Assembly (NCBI GenBank): GCA_019448385.1
Contig: JAGTXO010000047.1
Coordinates: forward strand, 241,539 to 305,538
Length of the DNA stretch: 64,000 nucleotides
Direction of reading: 5' to 3'
Source: Diacronema lutheri
Taxonomy: Eukaryota > Haptophyta > Pavlovophyceae > Pavlovales > Pavlovaceae
In this document: one piece after another, positions 9,819 through 21,400 of the stretch
Position numbering within the stretch: position 1 is the stretch's first letter
Layout of the letters: the number at the start of each line of letters is the position of its first letter
Program-made: the position numbers and the translations under genes
The notes under the pieces: generated by a model
Told to the model about the DNA's origin: nothing
Database searches by the model: none
Seen by the model: the letters and a program-made list of their open reading frames with translations, nothing else

Positions 9819-12800
9819 TCAGCACGGCTTGGTCGCATAATCGCCGCCAATAGCCGCCGAGCCGCCAACAGCGCCTGTCTTCTGTCCTAGCAGCGCGCGC
9901 AGCTGGGCGAGTCGCGCGCTCGCGCTCAGCCCACTCCCGCCCGCGCCCGGAGCGGCAGGCGTAGTGCCGGCAGCCGCGGCCGCGCTGGACGCACCACCGC
10001 CCGGCCGCGCATCGCCGACCGGCGCGCTGTCGTAGCGCGGCGGCGGCGGTCGTGCAGGCAGCCCCGCGCCTCCATCTCCGGGCACGCCGCCCGGCTCGCG
10101 CTCGCGTTCTGCGCGGTCCCGCACCCAGGCGCCGTCCGCGCGTCCGCGCGCGCCGCCGTCACGCGGGGCGTCCGACTCGCGCGCGCGCTCGTGCGCGTCG
10201 CCGCGGTCGGCGGCGCGGTCGGCGTACCCGCCCCGGCCGCGGTCGGCGTGACGGTCGGCGTGACGGTCGGCGTGACGGTCGGTGTAACGGTCGGTGTAAC
10301 GGTCGGTGTAACGGTCGGCGTGACGGTCGGCGTGACGGTCGGCGTAACGGTCGGCGCCGCCGCCATACTCGCGCTCGCGCTCGCGCGGCGGCGAGCGGCC
10401 TCGCTCGTCGCCCCGCCTCGCCTCGCCTTGCGTCCAGCGCGGCCTGTACCCGCCGTGCCCGCCGCCGTAACGGCCACCGTCCGTATCTGCGTAACGGCCG
10501 CCGTTTTCGTAACGGCCGCCGCCATACCCGCCGCCGTCCGCATCTGCGTAACGGCCGATGGGCGCGCGGTGCGCATCGACGGCTCGCGCCGAGCTCGCGC
10601 GCGGCTCGTCGGCCGCCCGCGAGCGCTCGACGCCGCGCTCCAGCCGTTCCACGTCACGGCCGGCCGCCGTGCCGCCCACGCCGCCCACGCCGCCCGCGCC
10701 GCCGCCGTCCGCGTCCGCGCCGCCCGCCGCGCCAACCTCCTCGCGGCGCGCGCGCTCGGACTCGGCGGCGTCGGCCTCCGCCCACGGCTCGAGCGCCTCG
10801 TCCACCTGCGCGTCACGTGGAGCGCATGCACGGGGTGAGCAGCGCATGCACGGGGGGTGAGCGGGGCGGGGCGGGGCGGGGCGGGGCGGGGCGGGGCGGG
10901 GCAGGGGAGGGGAGGGGCGGGGCAGGGGAGGGGAGGGGAGGGGAGGGGAGGGGAGGGGAGGGGAGGGGAGGGGAGGGGAGGGGAGGGGAGGGGAGGGGAG
11001 GGGAGGGGAGGGGAGGGGAGGGGAGGGGAGGGGAGGGGAGGGGAGGGGAGGGGAGGGGAGGGGAGGGGAGGGGAGGGGAGGGGAGGGGAGGGGAGGGGAG
11101 GGGAGGGGAAGGGGAAGGGGAAGGGGAAGGGGAAGGGGAAGGGGAAGGGGAAGGGGAAGGGGAAGGGGAAGGGGAAGGGGAAGGGGAAGGGGAAGGGGAA
11201 GGGGAAGGGGAAGGGGAAGGGGAAGGGGAAGGGGAAGGGGAAGGGGAAGGGGAAGGGGAAGGGAGGGAGGGGAGGGGAGGGGAGGGGAGGGGAGGGGAGG
11301 GGAGGGGAGGGGAGGGGAGGGGAGGGGAGGGGAGGGGAGGGGAGGGGAGGGGAGGGGAGGGGAGGGGAGGGGAGGGGAGGGGAGGGGAGGGGAGGGGAGG
11401 GGAGGGCGCGGCGCGGCTGGGCGGAGCAGGGCAGGGCAGGGCAGGGCATAGCGCGGCGCAAGACGGGGCGGTAGACCACGCCGCGTCGCGCTGCTCGCTG
11501 TGTGCGCTCGCCTGCTTCATCACGAGCACGGGCAGACGGGGCAGGCGCGTGCCGCAAAAGTCCAGGTCGCGCAGCAGCATGCGCGCAAGTCGGCCAATTG
11601 TGGTGGGCGGCGGCGGAGGTGCGCCACCCTCGAGTTGGACAGGCTCGTCGTCGTCGAGGTAGGCGCGGTACCTGGGAAAGTTAAGAGAGGGGGGGGGGGG
11701 GGGGGATGAGGTGTGTGTGTATATGTGTGAGAGAGGAGGGGGGGGGGGGAGGGATGGGAGGTGTGTGTGTATATGTGTGAGAGAGGAGGGGGGGGGGGAG
11801 GGAGTGGAGGTGTGTGTGTATATGTGTGAGAGAGGAGGGGGGGGGGATGGGAGGAGTGTGTGTATATGTGTGAGAGAGGAGGGGGGGGGGAGGGAGTGGA
11901 GGGCATGACAGGAGTGCATCCAAGGCAGCGACTTCGCCTCTCACCTCGCAAGCTGCCGTGTGCTGCTTGTCATGCATCCCGCCCCCCCCCTCCCCCCCCT
12001 CCCCCCATCTGCTGCTGCACGCACCAGTCGAGCAGCTCGCGCGGGTTGCAGATGTAGCGCAAGATGTACCTGCTCGCATCCGCAGCCAACGGGCGGAAGA
12101 GGAACGCCGCGCGGCTGAGCGCACGCGCACTTGCCCTGGCCAGGCGCGTGCACGGGGCGGCGAGAGGGAGGGAAGGGAAGGGAAGGGAAGGGAAGGGAAG
12201 GGAAGGGGGGGGGGGGGGGCGAGCCCCCTGCCCGCCCGTGTACCCAGCGATGCGCGCGCGCGCGCAGGCGCGCACAGGCCGATTGCTCGAATGAAAGCCG
12301 AGTCCGGGTGCTTGAGCATGTCGCGCACCTGTACGCGCGTCGGACGCATCGTGAGCGCCTTGAGGAGCAGGATGAACGCCGTCGTCGGCTTGCCCGCGTT
12401 CGCGACGCCGCGCAGACCGGAGCACATGCCGCCGGTCCGCTGCTGCTTGTGCGTGCCGCGCAGCCACGGCGTGCCTGCGGCCGAGCGGCGCCGACGCGCG
12501 CGCGCGCGCGCGCGTCGATCCGCGCCTCACCAGCCGCGATGACGGGAGGGGGGCGTGCGGTGGGGGGGAGAGCGGCCGCGGCCGAGCCACGCGCGCGTCT
12601 CCCCCTCAACGTGGCGCTTTGCGCGCTTTGCGCGCTTTGCGCGACGCACATCCATACTCGGGCTTGACGTCGTAGTAGATCAAATCGATGAGCTCGTCCC
12701 ACTGCCGCACCGCCGAGAGCGTCTTGAAGTAGTCGGCCGAGCGAATGTTCTCGAGGAGCATCGAGTTCAAATTGAACGAGCCCTCGCTCCCGTGGATTGG

Positions 12801-13115
12801 CAGGGCGTCGCGCCGGTGCGCGCCGGGCATGTCGTCGGCGGCCCACGCCTGCTCGATGTTGCCGCCGTTGGGCGAGATGAGCCGGTCCTCGTTCCGCCCG
12901 CTCGAGTAGTTGTTCCGCTGCCCGGACGTGACAGCGCGCGCGCGGACGCGGCCAACGCAGGCGCGTGCGCGATGCGCGCGCGTGAGCGCGTGGCGTGCGC
13001 GAGCGTGCAGCGCGGCATGCGTGACGCACCGCCGTCCTTGGTCGCCGCTGCTACGCGCCTGTCGCGCCGCGTGAGCGCACGAGGCGAGACGTGCGCGAGC
13101 GCGACTCACCACCAT
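9819..13115 (-). CDS. PRPF38B: Pre-mRNA-splicing factor PRPF38B-type (PRP38 family)
   Basis: Minus-strand, about six exons. PRP38-family proteins are spliceosome components needed for activation of the tri-snRNP-containing complex. The start is a two-codon exon, ATGGTG at 13115-13110, with donor GTGAGT and acceptor CGGGCAG at 12918, giving MVRNNYSS. The core follows in order: [84 protein letters not shown], then [13 protein letters not shown] and [11 protein letters not shown], all close to the human PRPF38B layout. The C-terminal exon (10815-9819) replaces the usual RS-rich tail with an Arg-rich region containing [11 protein letters not shown] and a tandem [H/Y]-[A/T]-D-R repeat. One intron is filled by a 550-bp polypurine satellite. 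Exon ends inside introns rich in G runs are approximate. Confidence 0.9.
10237..10352 (-). repeat. 12-bp coding minisatellite encoding [H/Y][A/T]DR tetrapeptides
   Basis: About nine to ten copies of a 12-bp unit of the form GGTCGGCGTGAC (plus strand) in the last exon of the PRPF38B-like gene. Read on the minus strand it gives alternating HADR, YADR and YTDR units. The repeat stays in frame, so length change would not disrupt the protein. Confidence 0.85.
10861..11406 (+). repeat. Intronic 546-bp polypurine satellite (GGGGC, GAGGG and GGGGAA blocks)
   Basis: One uninterrupted repeat array on the plus strand. It begins with GGGGC units to about 10905, continues as GAGGG pentamers to about 11105, changes to GGGGAA hexamers to about 11260, and returns to GAGGG. 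Almost all bases after 10910 are purine on one strand. It lies within an intron of the PRPF38B-like gene, where the sense strand reads as a continuous pyrimidine tract. Open frames across it are artefacts of the repeat. Confidence 0.97.
11690..11905. repeat. Intronic tandem repeat of about 60 bp, TG-rich plus poly-G
   Basis: Four imperfect copies of a unit holding GTGTGTGTATATGTGTGAGA followed by GAGG and a run of 8 to 11 G. It lies in an intron of the PRPF38B-like gene. In the sense direction each unit reads poly-C, then CTCTCACACATATACAC. Confidence 0.9.
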
Positions 13116-13175
13116 CGCTCTCAAAACCGTGGCTTTTCTTTCGACTTTCGACTTTTCCTTTTCCCCTTTTTTGTT

Positions 13176-13206
<31 letters not shown>

Positions 13207-13427
13207 CGCCCGTCTCTTTCGCCCCTCGCCACTCGACGCTCGCGCCCCGGGGGCTTCCCACCCTCCGCCACAGCAAGTACGCGTGTGTGACAGGGGTCTG
13301 CCACCCACGGCCTGCCCCGCCGCCCGGCCTGCCCCGCGCTGCGCGAGCCGCCGCCCGCCAACACGTCGGCAGCGTTGGCCAACCGACCACGCAGCCAATG
13401 GCCACGGCCCACGCCGCGCGTCCCGCC
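13116..13427. other. Intergenic, upstream of PRPF38B and downstream of the PX-TPS gene
   Basis: 312 bp without a supported gene. It contains GACTTTTCCTTTTCCCC at 13150-13166, similar to GACTTTTCACTTTTCCCG at 23105-23122 upstream of CEP164, and a plus-strand run of over 25 G at about 13177-13203. A promoter role for the pyrimidine element is inferred. Confidence 0.4.
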
Positions 13428-16400
13428 TCAACCAAAGTTGGTGCGCATACGCGAGCGTGCCAGCGAACCGCTGCGGCCACCGCCACTCGGCCCCACGGCC
13501 GCTGCGTTCACGCTGCTAGCCAGTTGGTCGTCGCCCGCCATCGCCGCCAGGTTGCTGCTCCGCGAGCCGCCGCCGCCGCCGCCGCAGCTGCCGCCGCCGC
13601 CGCAGCCGCCGCAGCCACCACCACCACCACCACCGCCACCACCGCTCGCAGCGCTCTCAAGCGCCATCCCAGCCAGGCCTCCCGCCACTGAGTGGAAGCG
13701 TGCCTTGCCCGCTGACTGGAGGCGCATGCTCATGAGCAGCTCGACCACCTTTTGAGCGCAGCGAGGGGGGGGGGGAGGGGGGGGGGGGGGGGGGGGCATT
13801 TGTGAAAAGGGGCGGCGGTGGTCACTTTTGAAAAGAGGCGGAGCACAAGGGGCTTGCAGGCACATGTGTGCGCGCGGCACGCGCAGGAGAGGGGCGAGGG
13901 CGAGGGCGAACGCACCCTCTCGTTATCGGGCAAGTAGAACTGCGCAGCCGAGGGCTTCCGCCCGACGGTACACGTGAAGAGCTGCGTGGCGCTGCCGCTG
14001 CCGCCGCCGCCGCCGTCCGCGCCGGCGGCGGCACCGCCGGCGGCGGCGTGGTGCGCGCCCGCGCCGTAGCGCGCATGCAGCGCGGCGAACATGAACTCGT
14101 CCGCCGAGTCATCGCCTGGCGGTTGGCGGTTGGCGGTTGGCGGTTGGCGGTTGGAGCGGGGCGGAGGGGGGCGGAGGGGGTCGCGCGCGTGCCCGGCGCG
14201 GGTCGCAACGGCGGGCAATGGCTGCGGCTGCTTGCCCGCTGCTGCGGCGACGGCTAGGAGCAGCCGCCACACCTCGCCCCACACCTCCACCGCCGCGCAC
14301 GATGGCGGAGAGCGCCCGGCTCGCCGCGTCAACGGCGGCGCGGCGCGGCGGGGCGCGGCGGGGCGCGGCGCAGCGCGCGATCTTCGCCCGCCGACGCGTG
14401 CACGGGCGGCCCCGCCCGCACCCCGCCCGCATTTCGCCCGCATTTCGCCCGCATTTCGCCCGCATTTCGCACGCACCGATGCACAGGACGAAGTCGGGCG
14501 GGCCGCCGCGCGCGGCCTCCTGCCTCTCGCAGATGTACGACACCATCGTGCCCTTGTTGATGTCGCGGGGGCCCACCTCGAGGTAGCCCTTGCCCGTGTG
14601 CACGGACACGTCATTCCACGCCGAGAGCACCTTGCAGTGGGCGGGAGAAAAGGGGCGGGAAAGAGGGGCGGGAAAGATGGTTAGGGAAGAGGGCGGGGAG
14701 GCGGGAAACAAGGGGCGGGAAACAAGAGGCGGGAAAGAGGGGCGGGAAAGACGGTTAGGGAAGAGGGCGGGGAGGCGGGAAACAAGGGGCGGAAAACAAG
14801 GGGCGGGAAAGATGGTTAGGGAAGAGGGCGGGGAGGCGGGAAACTAGGGGCGGAAAACAAGGGGCGGACGCTTGCCGCTGGCAGCCGGTGGCGGCAGCGG
14901 CAGCGGCAGCCGGTGGCGGCAGCGGCAGCGGCAGCGGCAGCGGCAGCGGCAGCGGCAGCGGCAGCGGCAGCGGCAGCGGCAGCGGCAGCGCGACGGCGGC
15001 AACCGCCGCCGCTGCCGCCGCGCGCCTCGCGCCCCTTGAGGCGGCGCGCGCGCGCAGCCGGGGCGGGCGGACGGCGGCACGGCGCACCTGCTCAAGCTGG
15101 TGGTGCAGCTCCTTGGCCTGCATCGCGCCGAACTCTGGGTCGGCATCATCATATTTCCACGTGATCGACGAACCCTTGCGCGTCGCGTATGAGCCGGCGG
15201 TGCGCGCGGTGTAGACGCTAAGGATGGCGTTCGCCACCTCGTACCTGCGCGGTGGGAGCAGGGCGCAGGGGCAAAGGCAGGGTCGGTGCGCGCGGTGTAG
15301 ACGCTGAGGATGGCGTTCGCCACCTCGTACCTGCGCGGTGGGAGCAGGGCGCAGGGGCAAAGGCAGGGTCAGGGGCAGGGCGCAGAGGCAAAGGCAGGGG
15401 CAGGGGCAGGGCGCAGGAGCAGAAGCGGGGGCAAAGGCAGGGGCAGGGGCAGGGCGCAGGAGCAGAAGCGGGGGCAAAGGCAGGGTCAGGGGCAGGGCGC
15501 AGGAGCAGAAGCGGGGGCAAAGGCAGGGCGCAGAAGCAGAAGCGGGGGCAAAGGCAGGGCGCAGGGGCAGGGCGCAGGAGCAGAAGCGGGGGCAAAGGCA
15601 GGGTCAGGGGCAGGGCGCAGGAGCAGAAGCGGGGAAAAGAGCAGGGCGCATGGGCAGAAGCAGCGGCACTGAGGAAGGGGAGACGGGACGGACAAGCGCA
15701 TTGAGGAGCGCGCAAGGCGCCGCCGCGTCGCCACGGCGCGCGACAGCCCCCGCCCAACGCCGCCATGCGCGCCCTGCGTCCCCGAGCAGCGATGGCTGCC
15801 GCACCATGTCATCTGCCTATCCGCGTAATTGGTCTGCCACCCGTCGCCATGCTTAAGCCGGTACCAGAAGCCGTGCTCAGCGGCGCATGCGACCGAGCGC
15901 GCCGACGCGAAAGCCATGTCCACCTGCGCCCGCCGCGTGGTGCATGCCGCCCGCGTGGGCCGGCAGGGGGTGACGCGTGACGGGGTGACGCGTGACGGGG
16001 TGACGCGTGACGGGGTGACGCGTGACGGGGTGACGCGTGACGGGGTGACGCGTGACGGGTTAACGCGTGACGGTGAGCGGCCGCGCGCCCGTCAGTGCGC
16101 GGCACCCGCGGCGCTCGTTGCCGCGCGGGGCTGCGGGGGGTGGGCACAGCCCGCTGGGGGGGGGGGGGGGTAGGCACAGCGGGCGCCGCGCGCGTGTCGC
16201 GGACGGCGCGGCGCTCGGCAGCGCAGTGCGCGCGGGGCGCGGCGCGCGCGGCGCAGTGCGCGCGGCGTGCCTTGTCGCGTGTGAGCCCCGAAAGGACCAT
16301 CAAAAAGTTGGCCTTGTCATCCGCCAGCTCGGAGAGCGTCTGCAACGTCGCCGCGGGCATCAGCGCGGGGCCACCGCCGCCGGCGGCAGCCGACGCGCCG

Positions 16401-18453
16401 GCGGCGGGCGCGCGGCCGGCCGGCGTAGCGGGCCCGCCCGCCGGCGCGTCGGTGCGCGCGTCGTAGAAGGGGAGGTCGAGTGGTATAAGGGTGCCACCCC
16501 AGTCAAGGAAGATGAGACGATGGTCAGAGGCGCGATATGCCTTCGTGACGGCAGCGGGGTTAAGCGGCTGGAAGTGGAGACCCATGCCCACCATGCGCAC
16601 GTTGAGGCCAAAGCCGACGGCCGTCCACGCGGCGGAGTCCGACCGCCGCGCCTTCTTCGCGTCGGCGCACACCTAAGGTCCGGTACGGTCCGGTACGGTC
16701 CGGTGGTGGGTGGGTGGGTGGGTGGGTGGGTGGGTGGGTGGGTGGGTGGGTGAGTGGGTGGGTGGGTGGGTGGGTGGGTGGGTGGGTGGGTGGGTGGGTG
16801 GGTGGGTGGGTGGGTGGGTGAGTGGGTGAGTGGGTGGGTGGATGGGTGGGTGGGTGGGTGGGTGGATGGGTGATGTTGTGCGCATGGCGTGCGACGCGTG
16901 AGCACGCGTGCAGCAGGTGGGCGGGTGGGTGGGTGGGCGGGTGTCCACCGCCCCGCCGCCCCACTGCCCTGCACTGCCCAACACCTGCCCGCCCCGCCGC
17001 CCCACTGCCCTGCACTGCCCAACACCTACCCGCCCCGCCGCCCCACAACCCTGCACTGCCCAACACCTGCCCGCCCCGCCGCCCCACAACCCTGCACTGC
17101 CCAACACCTGCCCGCCCCGCCGCCCCACAACCCTGCACTGCACGCCCCGCCACCCAGCGCCTACCCAACACCTGCCCGCCCATGGCACAGTCCGCGGCAC
17201 ACCTGCAGGCTCCACGTTTCCGCCGTCCGATCGGCGGCGTACGCCAAGTCCTTGGCCGCGCGCGCGTCGCGTTCGGCCGGGTCGGCGCGGAGCGCGCGGC
17301 CGATCGTCGCGGCGGCCTTGTCCTTGGACCACGGGTTGATGCGGAAAGAGCCGTTCAGTGTGAGAGCCGCCGGTGAGAACTCAGACAAGACGACAGCGCA
17401 TGGTGGTTGGGCCGCGCTGCCCGCTGGCCCTTTGCCCGCGCGGCGCAGGGCGCGCGCGGAGCCCGCGATGAAGGCCGCCTCGAGGGGCAGCAGGTTGAGC
17501 CCCTCGCGCAGCGCCGTGAAGAGGGCGACGTCACCCTCCGCCCAGAGCGGCGCGCGCTCGGCGGCGGTGAGGGAGCAACGCTCGGCGTACCTGCGCGGCA
17601 CGGGGACGGGAGGCGGGGGTGACGGGGAGGTGGGGGGGGGGGGTGGGGTAGGGAGAGGGGGGGGGGGTGGGCATGCGCGGCACGGCGCTGCGAGTGTGTG
17701 CGCTGCGCGCAAACGCCTGCACTGCCCCGCATGGCAGCAATCCCCACGCGTGCCGCAGGCCGCGCCCGCCGCCCGCCCGCACGCACGCGCGCAACGCAAC
17801 GCAACGCAACGCGCAGCGGCGGGGCAGCGGCGGGGCAGCGGCGGGGCAGCGGCGGGGCAGCGGCGGGGCAGCGGCGGGGCAGCGGCGGGGCAGCGGCGGG
17901 GCAGCGGCGGGGCGGCGGCGGGGCAGCGGCGGGGCTGCCGCCATGCTCACCAGACCGAATTTGGAAATTCGGCATTGATCGCGTCGACGAGCGCGCGCAC
18001 GTCATCGTGCACAGAGTCCGGGAGGTGCGCCACCGCCGATCCGGCCACCTCACTGCCGGACGGGCATTTCCCGCCCGCGCCCGAGCGGGCGCTGGGCGAC
18101 GTGGGTGGCGTGGGGCCGCCGTCGGCGGTGGTGGCCACGCCGGGCGGCGCGCACAGCGCCTCGTCGAGCGCGGCCTGCGTCGAGAGGGAGTGCACGCCGA
18201 CGGGCGAGCCGAGCTGCAGCAGGCCCACCTGGTTTTGAAAAGGGGCGGGGAAGAGGGGAAGAGGGGGCGGGGGCGGGACGCGGGGGCGCGTTTCAAAAGG
18301 GGCGGGTGGTCTCTGGTTGGTGTGACAAGGGTGGGCGTCCCCGTGGCGAGCCCTGGTGCGTGGGCGTCGCGACAAGGGTCGACCGCGTTCGTTTGAAAGC
18401 ACCACCCGCCCAACATGCACCCCTCTGCCTGCCCAGCACACCCCGTGCCCGCA

Positions 18454-18487
<34 letters not shown>

Positions 18488-21400
18488 CGCGCGCGGCGGG
18501 CGGCGAGCGGCGGGCGGCTGGCGGCGGGCGGCGGGCGGCGGGGGGCGGGGGGCGGGCACCTGCGCGAGGACAAGCCGACCCCGTAGCGCCGGGCTCTCGC
18601 GCAGCAGCTGGCGGAAGGCGTGCAGCTTGAGCGGCACGCCCTTCAATCGATCAACCTCGTCAATACCCACGACGAGCTGCACGCGACGCGAGCCGCCCGC
18701 GCCCCACCCGCCGCCCGCGCCGGACCCGCCGCCTGCGCCGGACCCGCCGCCCGCGCCGGACCCGCCGCCCGCGCCGGACGCGGGTGCGCCGGGCGCGGGC
18801 GGGAGCGCGGCCTCGGCGGCGTCGAGGTGTGCCTGCAGCTCGGGCCACAGCTCGCGCAAGCTGCCCTTCCCGCCCGGCACGAGCGCCCGCCCGTCGCCGA
18901 GCGTCGGCGCGAGGAGAGCGGGCTGCACGCCGGCGCAGCACACGGTCACCATCGTGTGCCGTCCTCCGGACTCGACGCCCAGGAATCCGCCGGGTTGGAA
19001 CTCGTATTCGAGGCCGAGCATGCGCTTGCAGCACGCGAGGAAGTTTCGCGCGTACCTACGCGCCACGCCACGCCACGCCACGCCACGCCGCGCCGCGCCG
19101 CGCGCCGCGGCGTGCCCGGCCGCGCGCGTGAGCGGCGCGGCCGGGGGGCGCGCGGCGCGCGGCGCGGGACGCGGGGTGCGGCGTGGCGCGCGGCGCGGCG
19201 CAGCGCGCGGCGCGCAGCGGCGTTGCGGCGATCACTCGAAGAGGTGGAAGTGGACGAGATCGGCGTTGAGCATCGCGCGCAGCAACTCGTCGCGCACGGC
19301 GAGCGCGCGGAAGGTGTCGGAGGAGGGGAAGGGCGTGTGCAGCGAGAGCGCCGTGTTCGCGACGGGCAGCTTGCGTATGAGGAAGGAGGGGAGGAGGAGG
19401 AGGTGGTAGTCGTGCACCCACACCATCGACTCCGACTCGGCCACCTCGAGGACCTTGTCCGTCATGCGCTTGTTGACGAGACAGTAACTGGGCGCGAAGG
19501 GGACGGAAAGGGACGGGAAGGGACGGGAAGGGACGGGAAGGGACGGGAAGGGACGGGAAGGGGACGGGAAGGGACGGGAAGGGGACGGGAAGGGACGGGA
19601 AGGGACGGGAAGGGACGGGAAGGGACGGGAAGGGACGGGAAGGGGACGGGAAGGGACGGGAAGGGGACGAGAAGGGGACGGGAGAAGGGGGGGTGGGTCA
19701 TTTGGGGAGGGTGGGCGGAGTGGGCGGGTGGGTTTGGCGGTTGGGCGATAAATTGGGGTTAGCGCGGCGCAGGGGAGGGGAAGGTGTCGGAGGAGGGCAA
19801 GGTGTCGGAGGAGGGGAGGGGGGGAGGGGAGGGTTGGCGCGGCGCGGAGGGCGCGGCACGGGGGGCGGGGCGGGGGGGGGGGGGGGGTTTAGCGTAGCAC
19901 GGGGGGGTGGGGGATGGAGGGGGGTAGCTGGGCGCGGCGGCGTGGCGGCGACGGCGGCCGCGCGGCGCGGCGCGCACGCGCGCCACTCGTCGTCGTCGTA
20001 GACCTCAGCGCGTCTCCCCGCCCAGTGGAAGGACTGGTTGTGCAGCAGCGGCCACAGAACGCGCGCGCAGAAGCGGAGGTGCGGCGCGCGCTGCGCGGGC
20101 GGCAGGTGGAGACACGTGCAGCCGACGGCCTCGAGCGCGGCGGTGAGAGACTCCTCCTCTGCCGCGGTGCTGCACGACCACGCAGGGCAGCCCACCCAGT
20201 GCACGGAGCTGCGAGGTCACACAGCGCGCGGTTGAAGGCGGGCGAGGGGAGGGTGAGGGTGAGGGGTGGGGTTAGGCAGGGGGGGGGGGGGGGGGGGCAC
20301 ACCGACGCAAGCGGACGCGCGTGCCGCGGCGTCGCAACGGTCGGGGCCTTCCCGTCTTCTCGAAGCGGCGGGGCCGCGCGCCCAACCTTCGCCCATTCCC
20401 ATCCAACCCCCTCGCAACCGCCCCTGCCGCACCCTCCCTCCTCTCCCCCGCAACCGCCCCTGCCGCACCCTCCCTTCCCCCTCATCGCCCCTGCCGCACC
20501 CACCCTCCCCTACCCCCACCGCCCATGCCGCACCCACCCTCCCCTCCCCCCATCGCCCATGCCGCACCCACCCACCCCTCCCCCCATCGCCCATGCCGCA
20601 CCCACCCACCCCTCCCCCCACCGCCCATGCCGCACCCACCCTCCCCTCCCCCTCATCACCCCTGCCGCACCCTCCCCTCCCCCCACCGCCCATGCCGCAC
20701 CCACCCTCCCCTCCCCCCATCGCCCCTGCCGCACCCACCCCTCCCCCCATCGCCCATGCCGCACCCACCCTCCCCTCCCCCTCATCGCCCCTGCCGCACC
20801 CACCCTCCCCCCCCCCCCCCCCCCCCATCGCCCATGCCGCACCCACCCTCCCCTCCCCCCATCGCCCCTGCCGCACCCACCCGACTGTGCGCAGCAGCGT
20901 GGCGAGCGCGGTGCGCCCGATTAACGACTCGTCGTGAAAGTCGATCTCCCACTCGAAGCTCTCCTCCTCCTCCTCCACCGAGCTGCCGCGCCGCGCGCCC
21001 ACGCCGTCCACGCCGCCCGAGGCCGCGCCGCCCGCGCCGCCGCCCGCGCCGCCGCCCGCGCCGCCGGCCGCGCCGCCGTCCGTCGGGCGGGCGCCGTCCG
21101 CGCGCGCCGGGCGCGCGCGGTCGACGCGCGCAATGCGCACGGGCAAAATCATCGAGACGATGACGAGCGAATCCGCCTTGTCCAGCTTCGCCTCCAGCGC
21201 CTCGGGTCGCACGAGCGCGCCGGTCCCGCAGCTCGCGCTGGCGGCCGCGCCGGCGGCCGCGCCGTGGTGGTGGGCCGCACCGCCGCCGCCGGCGCGGGCT
21301 GTGGGGCGCGTGATGTCGCCGAGCGAGCGGCGGGACGTTTCCGCGCGCGTCGCGCTGCCCCGCCCAACGCCACCGCCACCGCCACTGCCACCGCCACCGC

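Noticed and set aside
10052-11662. Open frames of pure Gly-Glu, Gly-Lys or Pro-Ser repeats
   Set aside because: They are translations of the polypurine satellite within an intron, not proteins.
15969-16073. Possible attachment-site or operator array
   Set aside because: It is a simple 15-bp tandem repeat inside an intron with no flanking recombinase or regulator.
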